In this document: positions 1 to 8,159 of the stretch, in pieces
Layout: every line of letters begins with the position of its first letter
Numbering within the stretch: position 1 is the stretch's first letter
Assembly: GCF_025463825.1 (NCBI RefSeq)
Contig: NZ_JAODBG010000025.1
Span: 1-56,033, forward strand
DNA length: 56,033 nucleotides
Direction: 5' to 3'
Origin: Cryobacterium sp.
GTDB lineage: Bacteria > Actinomycetota > Actinomycetes > Actinomycetales > Microbacteriaceae
Notes under the pieces: model-generated
What the model saw: the letters and a program-made list of their open reading frames with translations, nothing else
Databases searched by the model: none
What the model was told of the DNA's origin: nothing
Translations under genes and position numbers: made by a program

Positions 1-126
1 GGCGAGGGCTTTCTCGTTCTCGATCAGCGGATCGATGACCGCGCTGATCGCCGCCGCGACCGGGTCGACGACACTGTCGTCGGCGTCGTCGGGGGAGTCT
101 TCGGGAGTGGCATTCGAGGTGGCCAT
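1..126 (-). CDS. N-terminal fragment of an unidentified protein (runs off the left edge)
   Basis: An ATG at the right end opens a frame that leaves the window after 42 codons. The visible protein starts MATSNATPEDSPDDADDSVV and continues with an alanine-rich stretch ending DPLIENEKALA. The first 20 residues are acidic and probably disordered, and the next part could begin a helix. I recognise no family. No Shine-Dalgarno sequence lies before the start, but a TTGACA-like box and a short palindrome sit about 25-40 bases upstream, so this is probably a true gene start. Confidence 0.6.
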   Translation of the reverse strand, partial: MATSNATPEDSPDDADDSVVDPVAAAISAVIDPLIENEKALA

Positions 127-150
127 AGAGACAGAGAACCACCCAGCACC

Positions 151-165
151 GACATCACCGATGTC
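151..165. promoter_or_regulatory. Perfect 6-3-6 palindrome, candidate operator
   Basis: GACATC-ACC-GATGTC lies 25 bases upstream of the leftmost gene. Read on the minus strand it overlaps a TTGACA box, so a bound repressor would block that promoter. The regulator is unknown. Confidence 0.4.
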
Positions 166-226
166 AATGAGTCACTGGTGGAGAAGGTCGGAAAGACACA
201 CCTGTGGAGGAGGGCCGGCAACCCGG

Positions 227-922
227 TCAGGCGAAGATTTCGACGGCTTCCGCCACGCTCGCGGGTCCGGAAATGAGGTGCAGCGTCGTGCGTGCGCCGG
301 CTCCGGTGCGGATGAGTTCGGCCAGCACCGCGGCCACGTCGGCGCGGGGGATGCTGCCGCGCGGCTCGGGGTGCACGGCACCGCTTTCGTCCGGTCCGGT
401 GCGCTCGAGGCGCACGAGACCGGTGGGCTCATCATCGGTGAGGGTGCCGGGGCGCACAATGGTCCAGGCGAGGTCGCGGTCCACCACGTCGATCTCGGCT
501 CCCAGCTTGGCCTGCAGGTAGGCCAGGAAGTCCGCTGGCACTCCGTCGGGAGTAGCACCGTCGCGCACGAGGTCCGCACCAGTGGACGAGATCTGTAGGA
601 AGCGGGGAACTCCGGCGGCTTCGGCGGCATCCGCCAGCAGCACCGATGCACCGAGGTCGACGGTGCCCTTGCGCGCATCGCCGCTACCCGCTCCGGCGCC
701 GGCCGCGAAGACGGCGACGTCCGCGCCGGCCAAAACCGCGGCGAGGGCGTCGACGGAACTACTCTCCAGGTCGAGCACCACAGGCTCTGCCCCATCCAGC
801 AGCAGGTCGGCGCTCTGCTCCTCCGAACGGATCAGCCCGAGGACGGTGTGGCCGGCACCGGTCAGGGCCCGCGTCAGAGATCGAGCAATTTTTCCATGTC
901 CACCAGCTATAACGATTCGCAT
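227..922 (-). CDS. NAD(P)H-binding protein, atypical SDR / NmrA-like
   Basis: A 231-residue protein with an N-terminal Rossmann fold: the first strand is MRIVIAGGHGKIARSL, giving the GGxGxxG dinucleotide loop. It is followed by the FAAGAGAG and QISSTGAD segments typical of YwnB/NmrA-type SDR5 proteins. These usually act as NAD(P)H-dependent reductases or redox sensors. The natural substrate cannot be deduced. The ATG is chosen because the glycine-rich loop begins eight residues later, and frames further upstream are arginine-rich and non-native. It is divergent from the VanY-like gene with a 64-base gap. Confidence 0.85.
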   Translation of the reverse strand: MRIVIAGGHGKIARSLTRALTGAGHTVLGLIRSEEQSADLLLDGAEPVVLDLESSSVDALAAVLAGADVAVFAAGAGAGSGDARKGTVDLGASVLLADAAEAAGVPRFLQISSTGADLVRDGATPDGVPADFLAYLQAKLGAEIDVVDRDLAWTIVRPGTLTDDEPTGLVRLERTGPDESGAVHPEPRGSIPRADVAAVLAELIRTGAGARTTLHLISGPASVAEAVEIFA

Positions 923-973
923 ACCGAAGACAACAGGTGGATCGTCAACGGAATTCCCTCCCCCGGCGCAGGA

Positions 974-979
974 TAGGCT
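974..979 (+). promoter_or_regulatory. -10 hexamer TAGGCT, leaderless start for the VanY-like gene
   Basis: TAGGCT is followed by 7 bases and then the GTG start, so transcription should begin at or next to the start codon. There is no Shine-Dalgarno sequence. Confidence 0.55.
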
Positions 980-986
980 CGGCACC

Positions 987-1838
987 GTGTCAGAACCATC
1001 GCGCCGGGGGGCGTCGCCGCGTGTGCGTCGTCGGCGCGCCCTGGTCGCCGCCGGCGGGCTGCTCGTGATCGTTCTCCTGGCCGCCGCCGCCATCCACGGC
1101 CTGACCGGGAGGGATGCCACCCTCGCAGCACCCGGTCACAGGACCTCGTCGTCGGGACCGTCCACCGCCGCGACCGAGCCGCCGCGTCCCTCACCCTCGG
1201 CCACGCCCGTGGCCGCGCCGGCGCCCACCTTCGATCGTGAGGCGCACTCGATCGACGACCCGAACAGCATCTGGGTGGTCGTCGACAAGCTGCGTCCGCT
1301 CACCCCCACCGACTACATCCCCAACGACCTCGTCGAGGTGCCGGTGGCGTTCGCCAACCCGCCCGCTCTCCGGCACGAGGCATCTGGCGCCGTGGTGGCG
1401 CTGTTCGCCGCCTTCACGGCCGAAACCGGCCTGGCTCTGCAGTCCCAGAGCGCGTACCGCAGCTTCGAAGCCCAGACCCGGGTCTACAACGGTGACATCG
1501 CCACCCTCGGCCAGACCGGGGCAGACCTGAGCACGGCCCGGCCCGGTACCAGCGAGCATCAGACCGGTCTCACCATCGACATCAGTGCCCAGCCTGGCCA
1601 GTGCTCCCTCAGCGCCTGCTTCGGTGACACCCCGCACGGGCAGTGGCTGGCCGTCAACGCGTGGCGGTTCGGGTTCCTGCTGCGCTATCCGGCCGACAAA
1701 GTCGAGATCACCGGGTACGAGTTCGAACCCTGGCACTTCCGCTACATCGGGATCCCGCTGGCCACCGAGATGCACGACACCGGCGTCAGCACACTCGAGG
1801 AGTTCTTCGGTCTGCCGGCCGCGCCCTCATACGGCTGA
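987..1838 (+). CDS. VanY/DdcY-type D-Ala-D-Ala carboxypeptidase, membrane-anchored
   Basis: A 283-residue protein with a basic N-terminus, one membrane segment at about residues 18-38, a Ser/Thr/Pro-rich linker to about residue 85, then a peptidase_M15B domain. Zinc-site motifs are visible: SAYRSFEAQ, GTSEHQTGLTIDI (His near 191 and the following Asp) and EPWHFRYIG (His near 250). Family members trim the terminal D-alanine from peptidoglycan stem peptides outside the membrane. No van resistance genes are nearby, so a cell-wall maintenance role is more likely than glycopeptide resistance. The GTG start is set by the -10 box 7 bases upstream and the basic-hydrophobic signal. Confidence 0.88.
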   Translation: MSEPSRRGASPRVRRRRALVAAGGLLVIVLLAAAAIHGLTGRDATLAAPGHRTSSSGPSTAATEPPRPSPSATPVAAPAPTFDREAHSIDDPNSIWVVVDKLRPLTPTDYIPNDLVEVPVAFANPPALRHEASGAVVALFAAFTAETGLALQSQSAYRSFEAQTRVYNGDIATLGQTGADLSTARPGTSEHQTGLTIDISAQPGQCSLSACFGDTPHGQWLAVNAWRFGFLLRYPADKVEITGYEFEPWHFRYIGIPLATEMHDTGVSTLEEFFGLPAAPSYG

Positions 1839-1938
1839 CTCAATGCGCGTGCATGGATTGCGCAGGCCCCGTACAGGTCCTTGCCATGAGCGGATGGTTG
1901 ACTAACGGGTTCCAACCCCGCCGACGAGAAACGATTTT

Positions 1939-3072
1939 GTGCGCCCCGTTCCCCTTCCCGCTTCCCATGCATTCACCAGACGCCAGCTCAACCGCCAGCG
2001 GAAACGGACCCAGCGCAGGCTCCACATCGCGATCGTGGCGAGCCTGACCGCAGGCAGCACAGTGGTCGCGATCGTCGCAGGCCTCGCCGTCGACGGTGCC
2101 GATGTCCAGGCATCCGCCGGCGGAGGTGTGGCCACCGCCAGCGCGACGCCGACACCGACGCCCAGCGACACCATCACCATGCAGACGACCGTGGAACCGG
2201 CCCAGCCCATCGTGCGCAGCGCCGTCATCGTTGCCGACGGCTCCCCGGCCGGTCCGGTCACCGGCGGCACCGTCGTCACCGTCACCGGTACCGACCTGGC
2301 CGCCGTCACCGCGGCGAGCTTCGGCGACAACGCCGCGCAGGTGGTCTCGGCAACCGCGGATGCCGTGACCTTGCAGGCCCCCGCCGCCGCCGGACTGGCC
2401 ACCGGCCCGGTGACGGTGAGCCTCTTCGTCAGCAGCGGTGCGTCGGTCACCGTGGCAGGGGGAACAGCCGCGGACGGCACGTCGAACAGCGCCGCCGCGA
2501 CGGCCGCCATCGCCCGGGCCATCGAGCCCTCCGCAGAGTCCGCCATCACCGTACCGGCAGTGACCGCCGCAACGGCGGCGCCGACCCTCACCTTCACCTA
2601 CGTCCCGGACCCGAAGATCACCGCGCAGATCGACTACGTGCTGGCGCACTGGCAGAACTACAACTCGGATGTCTACGGGTCGATCTCCGGCAACGACTGC
2701 GTGAACTTCACCAGCCAGTCGCTCATCGCCCGCGGTTGGACCATGGATGCGGAGTGGAACTTCACCGCCGGTACGTACAGCACCGCCTGGGCCAGTTCGA
2801 CGGCTTTCGCCGCATACCTGACAGCTCACCCGGAACGGGCCACCCCGCTCACCTCCGCGCAGCGCGCCGAGGTGAAGGTCGGCGACATCGTCCAGTTCGA
2901 CTGGGACAACTCCGGCGACAAGGACCACACCGGAATCGTGACCCGGGTTGAGAGCACGGCCACCGGTGTCGAGATCTACTACGCGGGGCACACCAACAAC
3001 ACCGATTACCGTTCGGTCGACGAATCGGTGGAGCTGACCGGTGCCGGCGTCACCTACTGGAGCGTGGCCTGA
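1939..3072 (+). CDS. Exported amidase-domain protein with IPT/TIG domain
   Basis: A 377-residue secreted protein: basic N-terminus, hydrophobic segment at about residues 29-50, a Ser/Thr/Pro linker, an IPT/TIG-like beta domain at about 75-155 (GGTVVTVTGTDL ... GPVTVSLF), a linker, then a C-terminal Amidase_6-like domain from about residue 225. The putative nucleophile is Cys254 in NDCVNFTSQ, and His330 in DKDHTGIV is the likely general base. The C-terminal domain is duplicated in the next gene. Such putative amidases are thought to act on cell-wall or extracellular amides, but the substrate is unknown. Ribosome-binding signals before the GTG start are weak, so the exact start is uncertain. 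Confidence 0.75.
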   Translation: MRPVPLPASHAFTRRQLNRQRKRTQRRLHIAIVASLTAGSTVVAIVAGLAVDGADVQASAGGGVATASATPTPTPSDTITMQTTVEPAQPIVRSAVIVADGSPAGPVTGGTVVTVTGTDLAAVTAASFGDNAAQVVSATADAVTLQAPAAAGLATGPVTVSLFVSSGASVTVAGGTAADGTSNSAAATAAIARAIEPSAESAITVPAVTAATAAPTLTFTYVPDPKITAQIDYVLAHWQNYNSDVYGSISGNDCVNFTSQSLIARGWTMDAEWNFTAGTYSTAWASSTAFAAYLTAHPERATPLTSAQRAEVKVGDIVQFDWDNSGDKDHTGIVTRVESTATGVEIYYAGHTNNTDYRSVDESVELTGAGVTYWSVA

Positions 3073-3163
3073 GGCCGACGGAAGAACTTTCCTGAGCTGA
3101 TGGGTGGCTCACCGGCCTGTCCCAGACTGTTCGAGGCATGATGTGGTTTGCTTGAGAATTCGT

Positions 3164-3172
3164 CCCCCCCCC
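3164..3172 (+). repeat. Homopolymer run of nine C
   Basis: The run lies 18 bases upstream of the next gene's start codon and 4 bases before its AGAGG ribosome-binding site. Such tracts are prone to slippage in replication and in sequencing. Confidence 0.9.
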
Positions 3173-3189
3173 GAATAGAGGTAATTGTT

Positions 3190-3885
3190 GTGGCTGTAGC
3201 TCGACCAGCACGGATCGGCGTGGCCGCCCTCGTTCTCGGCGGAATCGTCGTCGGCGCCGTCGCCCTGGCCACGTCCGGTGGGGACCAGGTCACGACCGCA
3301 GAGTCCGCCAACACCGCAACATCGACCGCAACGCCGACGGCCTCCGCCACACCCACGGCCGAACCCCGCCAGACACCGGCGGCAACGGCCGAACCCGTCG
3401 CCGTGGACCCCGCTGTGCAAGCCCAGCTGAACTACGCGCTCGCGTACTGGACCGACTACAACACCGACGAGTACGGCGTGGTCACCGGCACCGACTGCGT
3501 CAATTTCACCAGCCAGGCCTTGATCGAACGCGGCTGGATTATGGACGAGGCCTGGTATGCCTCCGGCACCGGGTCGGACTTCGACTTCTCATCGCCGTGG
3601 GTGAGTTCGACGGCGTTCATGAACTACGTCGCAGACTCCGGCCGGGCCACCGCCCTGACCGATGACCAGCGCGACCAGGTGAAGCTCGGCGACGTCGTCC
3701 AGTTCGACTGGGACAACTCCGGCGACCGCGACCACACCGCCATCGTCTCGCGCATCGAAGGCACCGGCGACGACATCGAGATCTTCTACGTCGGGCACAC
3801 CGACGACACCGACTACCGGTCGGTGGACTACGCGATCACTGAGAAGCACCCCGGCGGGACCGCCTACTACTGGAGCATCCCCTAG
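3190..3885 (+). CDS. Exported amidase-domain protein, paralogue of the preceding gene
   Basis: A 231-residue protein: signal/anchor at about residues 5-28, a low-complexity Thr/Ala/Pro linker, then the same amidase domain as its neighbour (TDCVNFTSQ with Cys103, VQFDWDNSG, DRDHTAIV with His182, GHTDDTDYRS). It lacks the IPT/TIG domain. The GTG at 3190 is preferred because AGAGG lies at 3177-3181 with 8-base spacing. A TTG 14 codons upstream is in frame but would put the C-run and a non-signal peptide inside the protein. The pair looks like a tandem duplication followed by loss or gain of the middle domain. Confidence 0.8.
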   Translation: MAVARPARIGVAALVLGGIVVGAVALATSGGDQVTTAESANTATSTATPTASATPTAEPRQTPAATAEPVAVDPAVQAQLNYALAYWTDYNTDEYGVVTGTDCVNFTSQALIERGWIMDEAWYASGTGSDFDFSSPWVSSTAFMNYVADSGRATALTDDQRDQVKLGDVVQFDWDNSGDRDHTAIVSRIEGTGDDIEIFYVGHTDDTDYRSVDYAITEKHPGGTAYYWSIP

Positions 3886-3910
3886 CCCAGCCTGCCCACC
3901 CACACGCGGC

Positions 3911-3945
3911 AAAATGCCCCTTCACGGATCGTGAAGGGGCATTTT
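3911..3945. terminator. Strong bidirectional rho-independent terminator
   Basis: A perfect 16-base-pair stem (AAAATGCCCCTTCACG paired with its complement) has a GAT loop. A/T ends on both sides serve the convergent amidase and pgm transcripts. Confidence 0.9.
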
Positions 3946-3967
3946 CGCGCAGCTGGCGGGTAGGGCG

Positions 3968-5584
3968 TCAGCTGATCGCGGCGTCGACGATGGCCTTCGC
4001 CTCGGACTGCACGAGCTTGAGGTGCTCTTGGCCCTTGAACGATTCGGCGTAAATCTTATAGACGTCCTCGGTGCCGCTCGGGCGGGCAGCGAACCAGGCG
4101 TATTCGGTGAACACCTTCACTCCGCCGATCGCCGCACCGTTCCCGGGGGCGTTGCTGAGCGCGCCGATGATCTTGTCGCCGGCGAGCTCGGTGGCCGTGA
4201 TGGCTGCACCGTCGAGCTTGCCGAGGGCCGCCTTCTGCGCGGGACTGGCGACGGCGTCGATGCGCTCATACGACGGCGCCCCGAAGTGCTCGGCCAGTTC
4301 GGCATATCGCACGCTGGGTGACTTGCCGGTCACGGCCACGATCTCCGCCGCGAGCAGGGCCAGTAGGATGCCGTCCTTGTCGGTGGTCCAGACGCTGCCG
4401 TCGAACCGCACGAAGCTGGCGCCGGCGCTCTCCTCGCCGCCGAAGGCGACCGAGCCGTCGATCAGCCCGGGCACGAACCATTTGAAACCGACGGGCACCT
4501 CCCACAGCTCACGGCCGAGGAACCCGGCGACCCGGTCGATCATGGTGGAGGAGACGAGGGTCTTGCCGATCGCGGCATCCGCCCGCCAGCCGGCGCGGTG
4601 GCTGTAGAGGTACTCGATGGCCACGGCCAGGAAATGGTTCGGGTTCATCAGGCCCGCGTCGGGCGTGACGATGCCGTGCCGGTCGGCGTCAGCGTCGTTG
4701 CCGGTGAGGATGTCGTAGTCGTCCTTGTGCGCCAGCACCGAAGCCATCGCGGACGGGCTGGACGGATCCATCCGGATCTTCTCGTCCCAGTCCAGGGTCA
4801 TGAAGGCCCAGGTGGGGTCGACCAGGGGGTTCACCACGGTGAGGTTGAGCTCGTACCTGTCGCGGATCGCGCCCCAGTAGTTCACGCTCGCGCCACCGAG
4901 CGGGTCGGCGCCGATGCGGATGCCGCTGGCCTTGATGGCCTTCATGTCGATGATGTTCTCAAGGTCGGCGACGTAATTGCCACGGAAGTCGTAGGTCTCC
5001 ACGGCGCTGGGCTCGGCCGCCAGGACCGCGCGCATGTCATCGGCGATGATCTCGTTGGCGCGGTTGGCGATCCAGGAAGTGGCGTCGCTGTCGGCCGGTC
5101 CGCCGTGCGGCGGGTTGTACTTGAAGCCGCCGTCCGCGGGCGGGTTGTGGCTGGGGGTGACGACGATGCCGTCGGCCTGGTCGTCGTTGCCGGCCCGGTT
5201 GTAGGCCAGGATCGCGTGGGACAGCGCCGGGGTCGGCACGAAGTCGCCGAACTCGTCGACCAGGACGCGCACACCGTTGCCGACCAGCACCTCGAGGGCG
5301 CTCGTGGTGGCCGGGGCGCTGAGCGCGTGGGTGTCCGCGCCGATGAACAGCGGACCGGTGATGCCCTGGCCGGTGCGGTACTCCACGATCGCCTGCGTGG
5401 TCGCCAGGATGTGGTTCTCGTTGAAGGCGGTGTTCAACGAGCTGCCGCGGTGGCCTGAGGTACCGAAGACGACCTTCTGGGCGGTCACCGAGACATCCGG
5501 TTTGAGGTCGTAATAGGCCCTGATGAGGGCCTCAACGTCGATCAAATCGGATTTTTGGGCCGGGGTGCCTGCTCGTTCGCTCAT
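3968..5584 (-). CDS. pgm: Alpha-D-phosphoglucomutase
   Basis: This 538-residue enzyme interconverts glucose 1-phosphate and glucose 6-phosphate, linking glycolysis to glycogen and cell-wall sugar nucleotides. All four active-site regions are present: TPSHNP with the phosphorylated Ser145, the metal loop [10 protein letters not shown], the sugar loop GGEESAG and the phosphate-binding [12 protein letters not shown] near the C-terminus. Length fits the bacterial alpha-PGM family. The start is the ATG facing pheA across a 36-base divergent gap, where AAGACT lies 7 bases before it on the minus strand. Confidence 0.95.
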   Translation of the reverse strand: MSERAGTPAQKSDLIDVEALIRAYYDLKPDVSVTAQKVVFGTSGHRGSSLNTAFNENHILATTQAIVEYRTGQGITGPLFIGADTHALSAPATTSALEVLVGNGVRVLVDEFGDFVPTPALSHAILAYNRAGNDDQADGIVVTPSHNPPADGGFKYNPPHGGPADSDATSWIANRANEIIADDMRAVLAAEPSAVETYDFRGNYVADLENIIDMKAIKASGIRIGADPLGGASVNYWGAIRDRYELNLTVVNPLVDPTWAFMTLDWDEKIRMDPSSPSAMASVLAHKDDYDILTGNDADADRHGIVTPDAGLMNPNHFLAVAIEYLYSHRAGWRADAAIGKTLVSSTMIDRVAGFLGRELWEVPVGFKWFVPGLIDGSVAFGGEESAGASFVRFDGSVWTTDKDGILLALLAAEIVAVTGKSPSVRYAELAEHFGAPSYERIDAVASPAQKAALGKLDGAAITATELAGDKIIGALSNAPGNGAAIGGVKVFTEYAWFAARPSGTEDVYKIYAESFKGQEHLKLVQSEAKAIVDAAIS

Positions 5585-5607
5585 GGTCCCCAGTCTTGCA
5601 CTCCAAC

Positions 5608-5613
5608 TAGGCT
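5608..5613 (+). promoter_or_regulatory. -10 hexamer TAGGCT, leaderless start for pheA
   Basis: TAGGCT is followed by 7 bases and then the ATG of pheA. The whole intergenic region is 36 bases, too short for a conventional leader. Confidence 0.55.
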
Positions 5614-5620
5614 GTGAGCC

Positions 5621-6568
5621 ATGCCAGAGACTCCCGATGTGCACTACAGCTTCCTCGGCCCGGCGGGAACCTTCACGGAGGCCGCCCTCACGCAGGTGCC
5701 GGAGGCCCAGGGCCTGCCATGGCGGGCCGTCAACAACGTGGGCGAGGCGTTCGCCGATGTCGTGAGCGGCCGCAGCGTGGCCGCGATGATCGCGATTGAG
5801 AACTCCGTCGACGGCGGGGTCAGTGCCACCCAGGATGCGCTGGCGAGCGTTCCGAACCTGCGCATCATCGGCGAGTACCTGGTGCCGGTCAACTTCGTCC
5901 TCGTCGCCCGGCCCGGCACGACCCTCGACGACGTCAAAATCGTCAACGCGCACCCGGTGGCGTATGCCCAGTGCCGCAGCTGGCTCGAGACCACCCTGCC
6001 CCGGCACGGCCACATCCCCTCCTCCAGCAACGTCGCCGCCGCGGCCGCCCTGTTCGAACCGGGCGGCCCGGCGGATGCCGCGGTGGCGCCGCCGGGCATC
6101 GAGAAGCACCACGACCTCACGGTGCTGGCCCGCGACATCGGCGACAACCCCAACGCGGTGACCCGGTTCGTGCTGGTGGGCCGCACCACGGTCATCCCCG
6201 CGCCCACCGGCGCCGACAAGACCAGCGTGATCGTGGAGCTGCCCGAAGACCACGCCGGCGCCCTGCTCGAACTGCTCGAGCAGTTCGCCACCCGCGGTGT
6301 CAACCTGAGCCTGATCCAGTCCCGGCCGATCGGCGATGCCCTCGGCCGCTACCGGTTCGTGATCGACGCCGACGGCCACATCTCCGACGAACGCGTCGCG
6401 GATGCGTTGCTGGGCCTGCGAAGGTTCAGCCCCAAGGTGATCTTCCTCGGCTCGTATCCCCGGGCCGACCGGCAGCCCAACGAGTTCACCTCCCGGTATG
6501 ACGACGAGGTCTTCATCGAAGCCAGGGACTGGTTGCGCGGCCTGGTGTCGGGGGAGCCGACGGCGTGA
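5621..6568 (+). CDS. pheA: Prephenate dehydratase
   Basis: A 315-residue monofunctional enzyme that converts prephenate to phenylpyruvate in phenylalanine synthesis. The catalytic domain ([15 protein letters not shown] through [13 protein letters not shown], with the conserved Thr-Arg-Phe) covers about residues 1-190. An ACT regulatory domain covers about 200-285 and contains [10 protein letters not shown]. The usual ESRP phenylalanine-binding motif reads IQSRP here. No chorismate mutase domain is fused. The stop overlaps the next gene's start by 4 bases, so the two are translationally coupled. Confidence 0.95.
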   Translation: MPETPDVHYSFLGPAGTFTEAALTQVPEAQGLPWRAVNNVGEAFADVVSGRSVAAMIAIENSVDGGVSATQDALASVPNLRIIGEYLVPVNFVLVARPGTTLDDVKIVNAHPVAYAQCRSWLETTLPRHGHIPSSSNVAAAAALFEPGGPADAAVAPPGIEKHHDLTVLARDIGDNPNAVTRFVLVGRTTVIPAPTGADKTSVIVELPEDHAGALLELLEQFATRGVNLSLIQSRPIGDALGRYRFVIDADGHISDERVADALLGLRRFSPKVIFLGSYPRADRQPNEFTSRYDDEVFIEARDWLRGLVSGEPTA

Positions 6569-7080
6569 CCGGGCCAGGGGGAACCGAGTCACCGGCCTTC
6601 GACCCGCGCCACGACGCCAGGTTCCAGCGTGGCTACGCACCCGGCGCCGGCGCACCTGCTCCGGCCGGGCCGCGCCTCGTCGGCGGCCCGGCGGCGCCGG
6701 TGGTCTCTCCCGCCATCGCCGCGGCTGACGGCGACCCGGACGTCGAAGCGAATTCGTTCGACGACCTCGCCTTCGACACCGAAGTGTTCCAGGACGAGCT
6801 CGAGCCATCCAGGTGGAACCCGTTCATCGCCCTGCTCTGGGCGATCGGGCTGCTCCTCCTGGGCGGCGCGCTGACGCTGCAGTGGCAGGCCGTGTCGAGC
6901 ATGTTCAGCAACGCGTCGTACTCGGGAACCGGCCAGGTGCCCCTCGAGATGCAATTGCAGCAGCTGAGTTACATGGCGTCGCCGTCGCTGCTCACATCGG
7001 GCCTGATCATCATCGCCGGCCTGTTGTTCTGGCATGCGTCGGCCTGGCGGGTGCGCCGTCGCGCGGCGCCGACGGTCTGA
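6565..7080 (+). CDS. Hypothetical two-helix membrane protein
   Basis: A 171-residue protein of unknown function. The first 90 residues are Pro/Ala/Gly-rich, then acidic, and probably cytoplasmic and disordered. Two hydrophobic helices follow (about residues 90-112 and 140-160), ending in an arginine-rich tail. The GTG start overlaps the pheA stop. Its place between pheA and the lipid kinase gives no firm clue to its role. Confidence 0.75.
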   Translation: MTGPGGTESPAFDPRHDARFQRGYAPGAGAPAPAGPRLVGGPAAPVVSPAIAAADGDPDVEANSFDDLAFDTEVFQDELEPSRWNPFIALLWAIGLLLLGGALTLQWQAVSSMFSNASYSGTGQVPLEMQLQQLSYMASPSLLTSGLIIIAGLLFWHASAWRVRRRAAPTV

Positions 7081-7085
7081 CGGGA

Positions 7086-8111
7086 TCAGCCCGTCGTCAC
7101 CGGCCGGCGGGTCGGCACCCGCACCAGCAGCGCCCCGGCATCCGCCCGCAGGAACACGCTCTTCACCAGCCCGAACTCGTCGCCGTCCAGCTCGAACTCC
7201 TGCGGCTTCTCCGGCACGATCCGGATGTCCGTGCCCAGCAGGGTGGTCATCGACCGTTCGTTGTCTTCCTCGGTGAACTCGATGATGCGCCGGCCCACCG
7301 CTGAGCGGCGCAGCACGCCGTTCTGCCAGGTGACCCGTCGCCAGATCTTCAGCCAGCCGAGGAAGCCCTTGGGCTGCAGCACCGCGATGTCGAGGATTCC
7401 GTCGTCGATGAGGGCGTCGGGCAGGAATTGGATGTTGCCCGGCAGCAGGCCGCAATTGGCGATCAGGATGGTGCTCACCTGCGCCTGGTGCTCGCTGCGG
7501 GTGCCCAGGTTGTAGCGAATCCGGAACGGTTCCGCCTTGGGAAGGGCCCGCATCCCGGCATCCACATATGCCAGCCAGCCCACCTGCTTCTTCAGGTCGG
7601 GACGGGTGGTGGCGATCATCTGGGCGTCCAGACCGAGGCCGGCCATGACCAGGAAGACATGGTCATCGATCCGCTCGTCCGGGTAGGTCACCGACGCGAC
7701 GCCGAGGTCGATCGCCCGGGTGTCGCCGGTGAAGGCGATGTCGATCGCGTCCTCGAGGCTGTTCAGGGGCAGTTGCAGGTTTCGGGCCAGCAGATTCCCG
7801 GTGCCCACCGGCAGCACGCCCAGCGGCACCTCCTCCCCTCGCAGGGATTCTGCCACCGCGCGCACGGTCCCGTCTCCGCCTGCCACGAGCACCAGGTCGA
7901 CGCCGTGGCGCAGGGCCCGGCGGGTCACCCGCTGCCCGGGGTCCGCCACCGACGTCTCGAACCAGAGCGTCTCGCCCCAGCCGGCCGCCGCAGCGGCGGC
8001 GATCACGCCGGCGCTCAACCGGGCGACATCCGTTTTCACCGGGTTGTAGACCACCGCGGCCCGACGCTCGGCTGGGGTGTCGTCGCTGGGGGCCGAATAG
8101 GAGGGCTGCAC
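7086..8111 (-). CDS. Diacylglycerol/sphingosine kinase-family lipid kinase (YegS/DgkB-like)
   Basis: A 341-residue protein with the DAGK catalytic signature: the nucleotide loop VAGGDGTVRAVAE and the downstream VPLGVLPVGTGNLLARNL. It probably phosphorylates diacylglycerol or a related lipid at the inner membrane face during phospholipid recycling. GTG at 8111 is preferred over GTG at 8117 because the -10 box TAGCCT ends 6 bases before it, while the upstream codon touches the box. It is divergent from serS. Confidence 0.88.
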   Translation of the reverse strand: MQPSYSAPSDDTPAERRAAVVYNPVKTDVARLSAGVIAAAAAAGWGETLWFETSVADPGQRVTRRALRHGVDLVLVAGGDGTVRAVAESLRGEEVPLGVLPVGTGNLLARNLQLPLNSLEDAIDIAFTGDTRAIDLGVASVTYPDERIDDHVFLVMAGLGLDAQMIATTRPDLKKQVGWLAYVDAGMRALPKAEPFRIRYNLGTRSEHQAQVSTILIANCGLLPGNIQFLPDALIDDGILDIAVLQPKGFLGWLKIWRRVTWQNGVLRRSAVGRRIIEFTEEDNERSMTTLLGTDIRIVPEKPQEFELDGDEFGLVKSVFLRADAGALLVRVPTRRPVTTG

Positions 8112-8117
8112 CCGCAC

Positions 8118-8123
8118 AGGCTA
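8118..8123 (-). promoter_or_regulatory. -10 hexamer TAGCCT, leaderless start for the lipid kinase
   Basis: Six bases separate the hexamer from GTG at 8111. This spacing decides between two in-frame GTG codons. Confidence 0.5.
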
Positions 8124-8147
8124 GCAAGGCAGGCCAGAGCGCGCTTG

Positions 8148-8153
8148 TAGACT
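8148..8153 (+). promoter_or_regulatory. -10 hexamer TAGACT, leaderless start for serS
   Basis: Six bases separate the hexamer from the serS GTG, and no Shine-Dalgarno sequence is present. Confidence 0.55.
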
Positions 8154-8159
8154 AACCGG

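Noticed and set aside
987..1838. Glycopeptide resistance gene
   Set aside because: The VanY-like domain alone is not evidence: no vanHAX or vanRS genes are nearby.
3148..3189. TTG start 14 codons upstream of the second amidase
   Set aside because: It has no ribosome-binding site and would place a homopolymer run in the coding region. GTG at 3190 has AGAGG at good spacing and gives a normal signal sequence.
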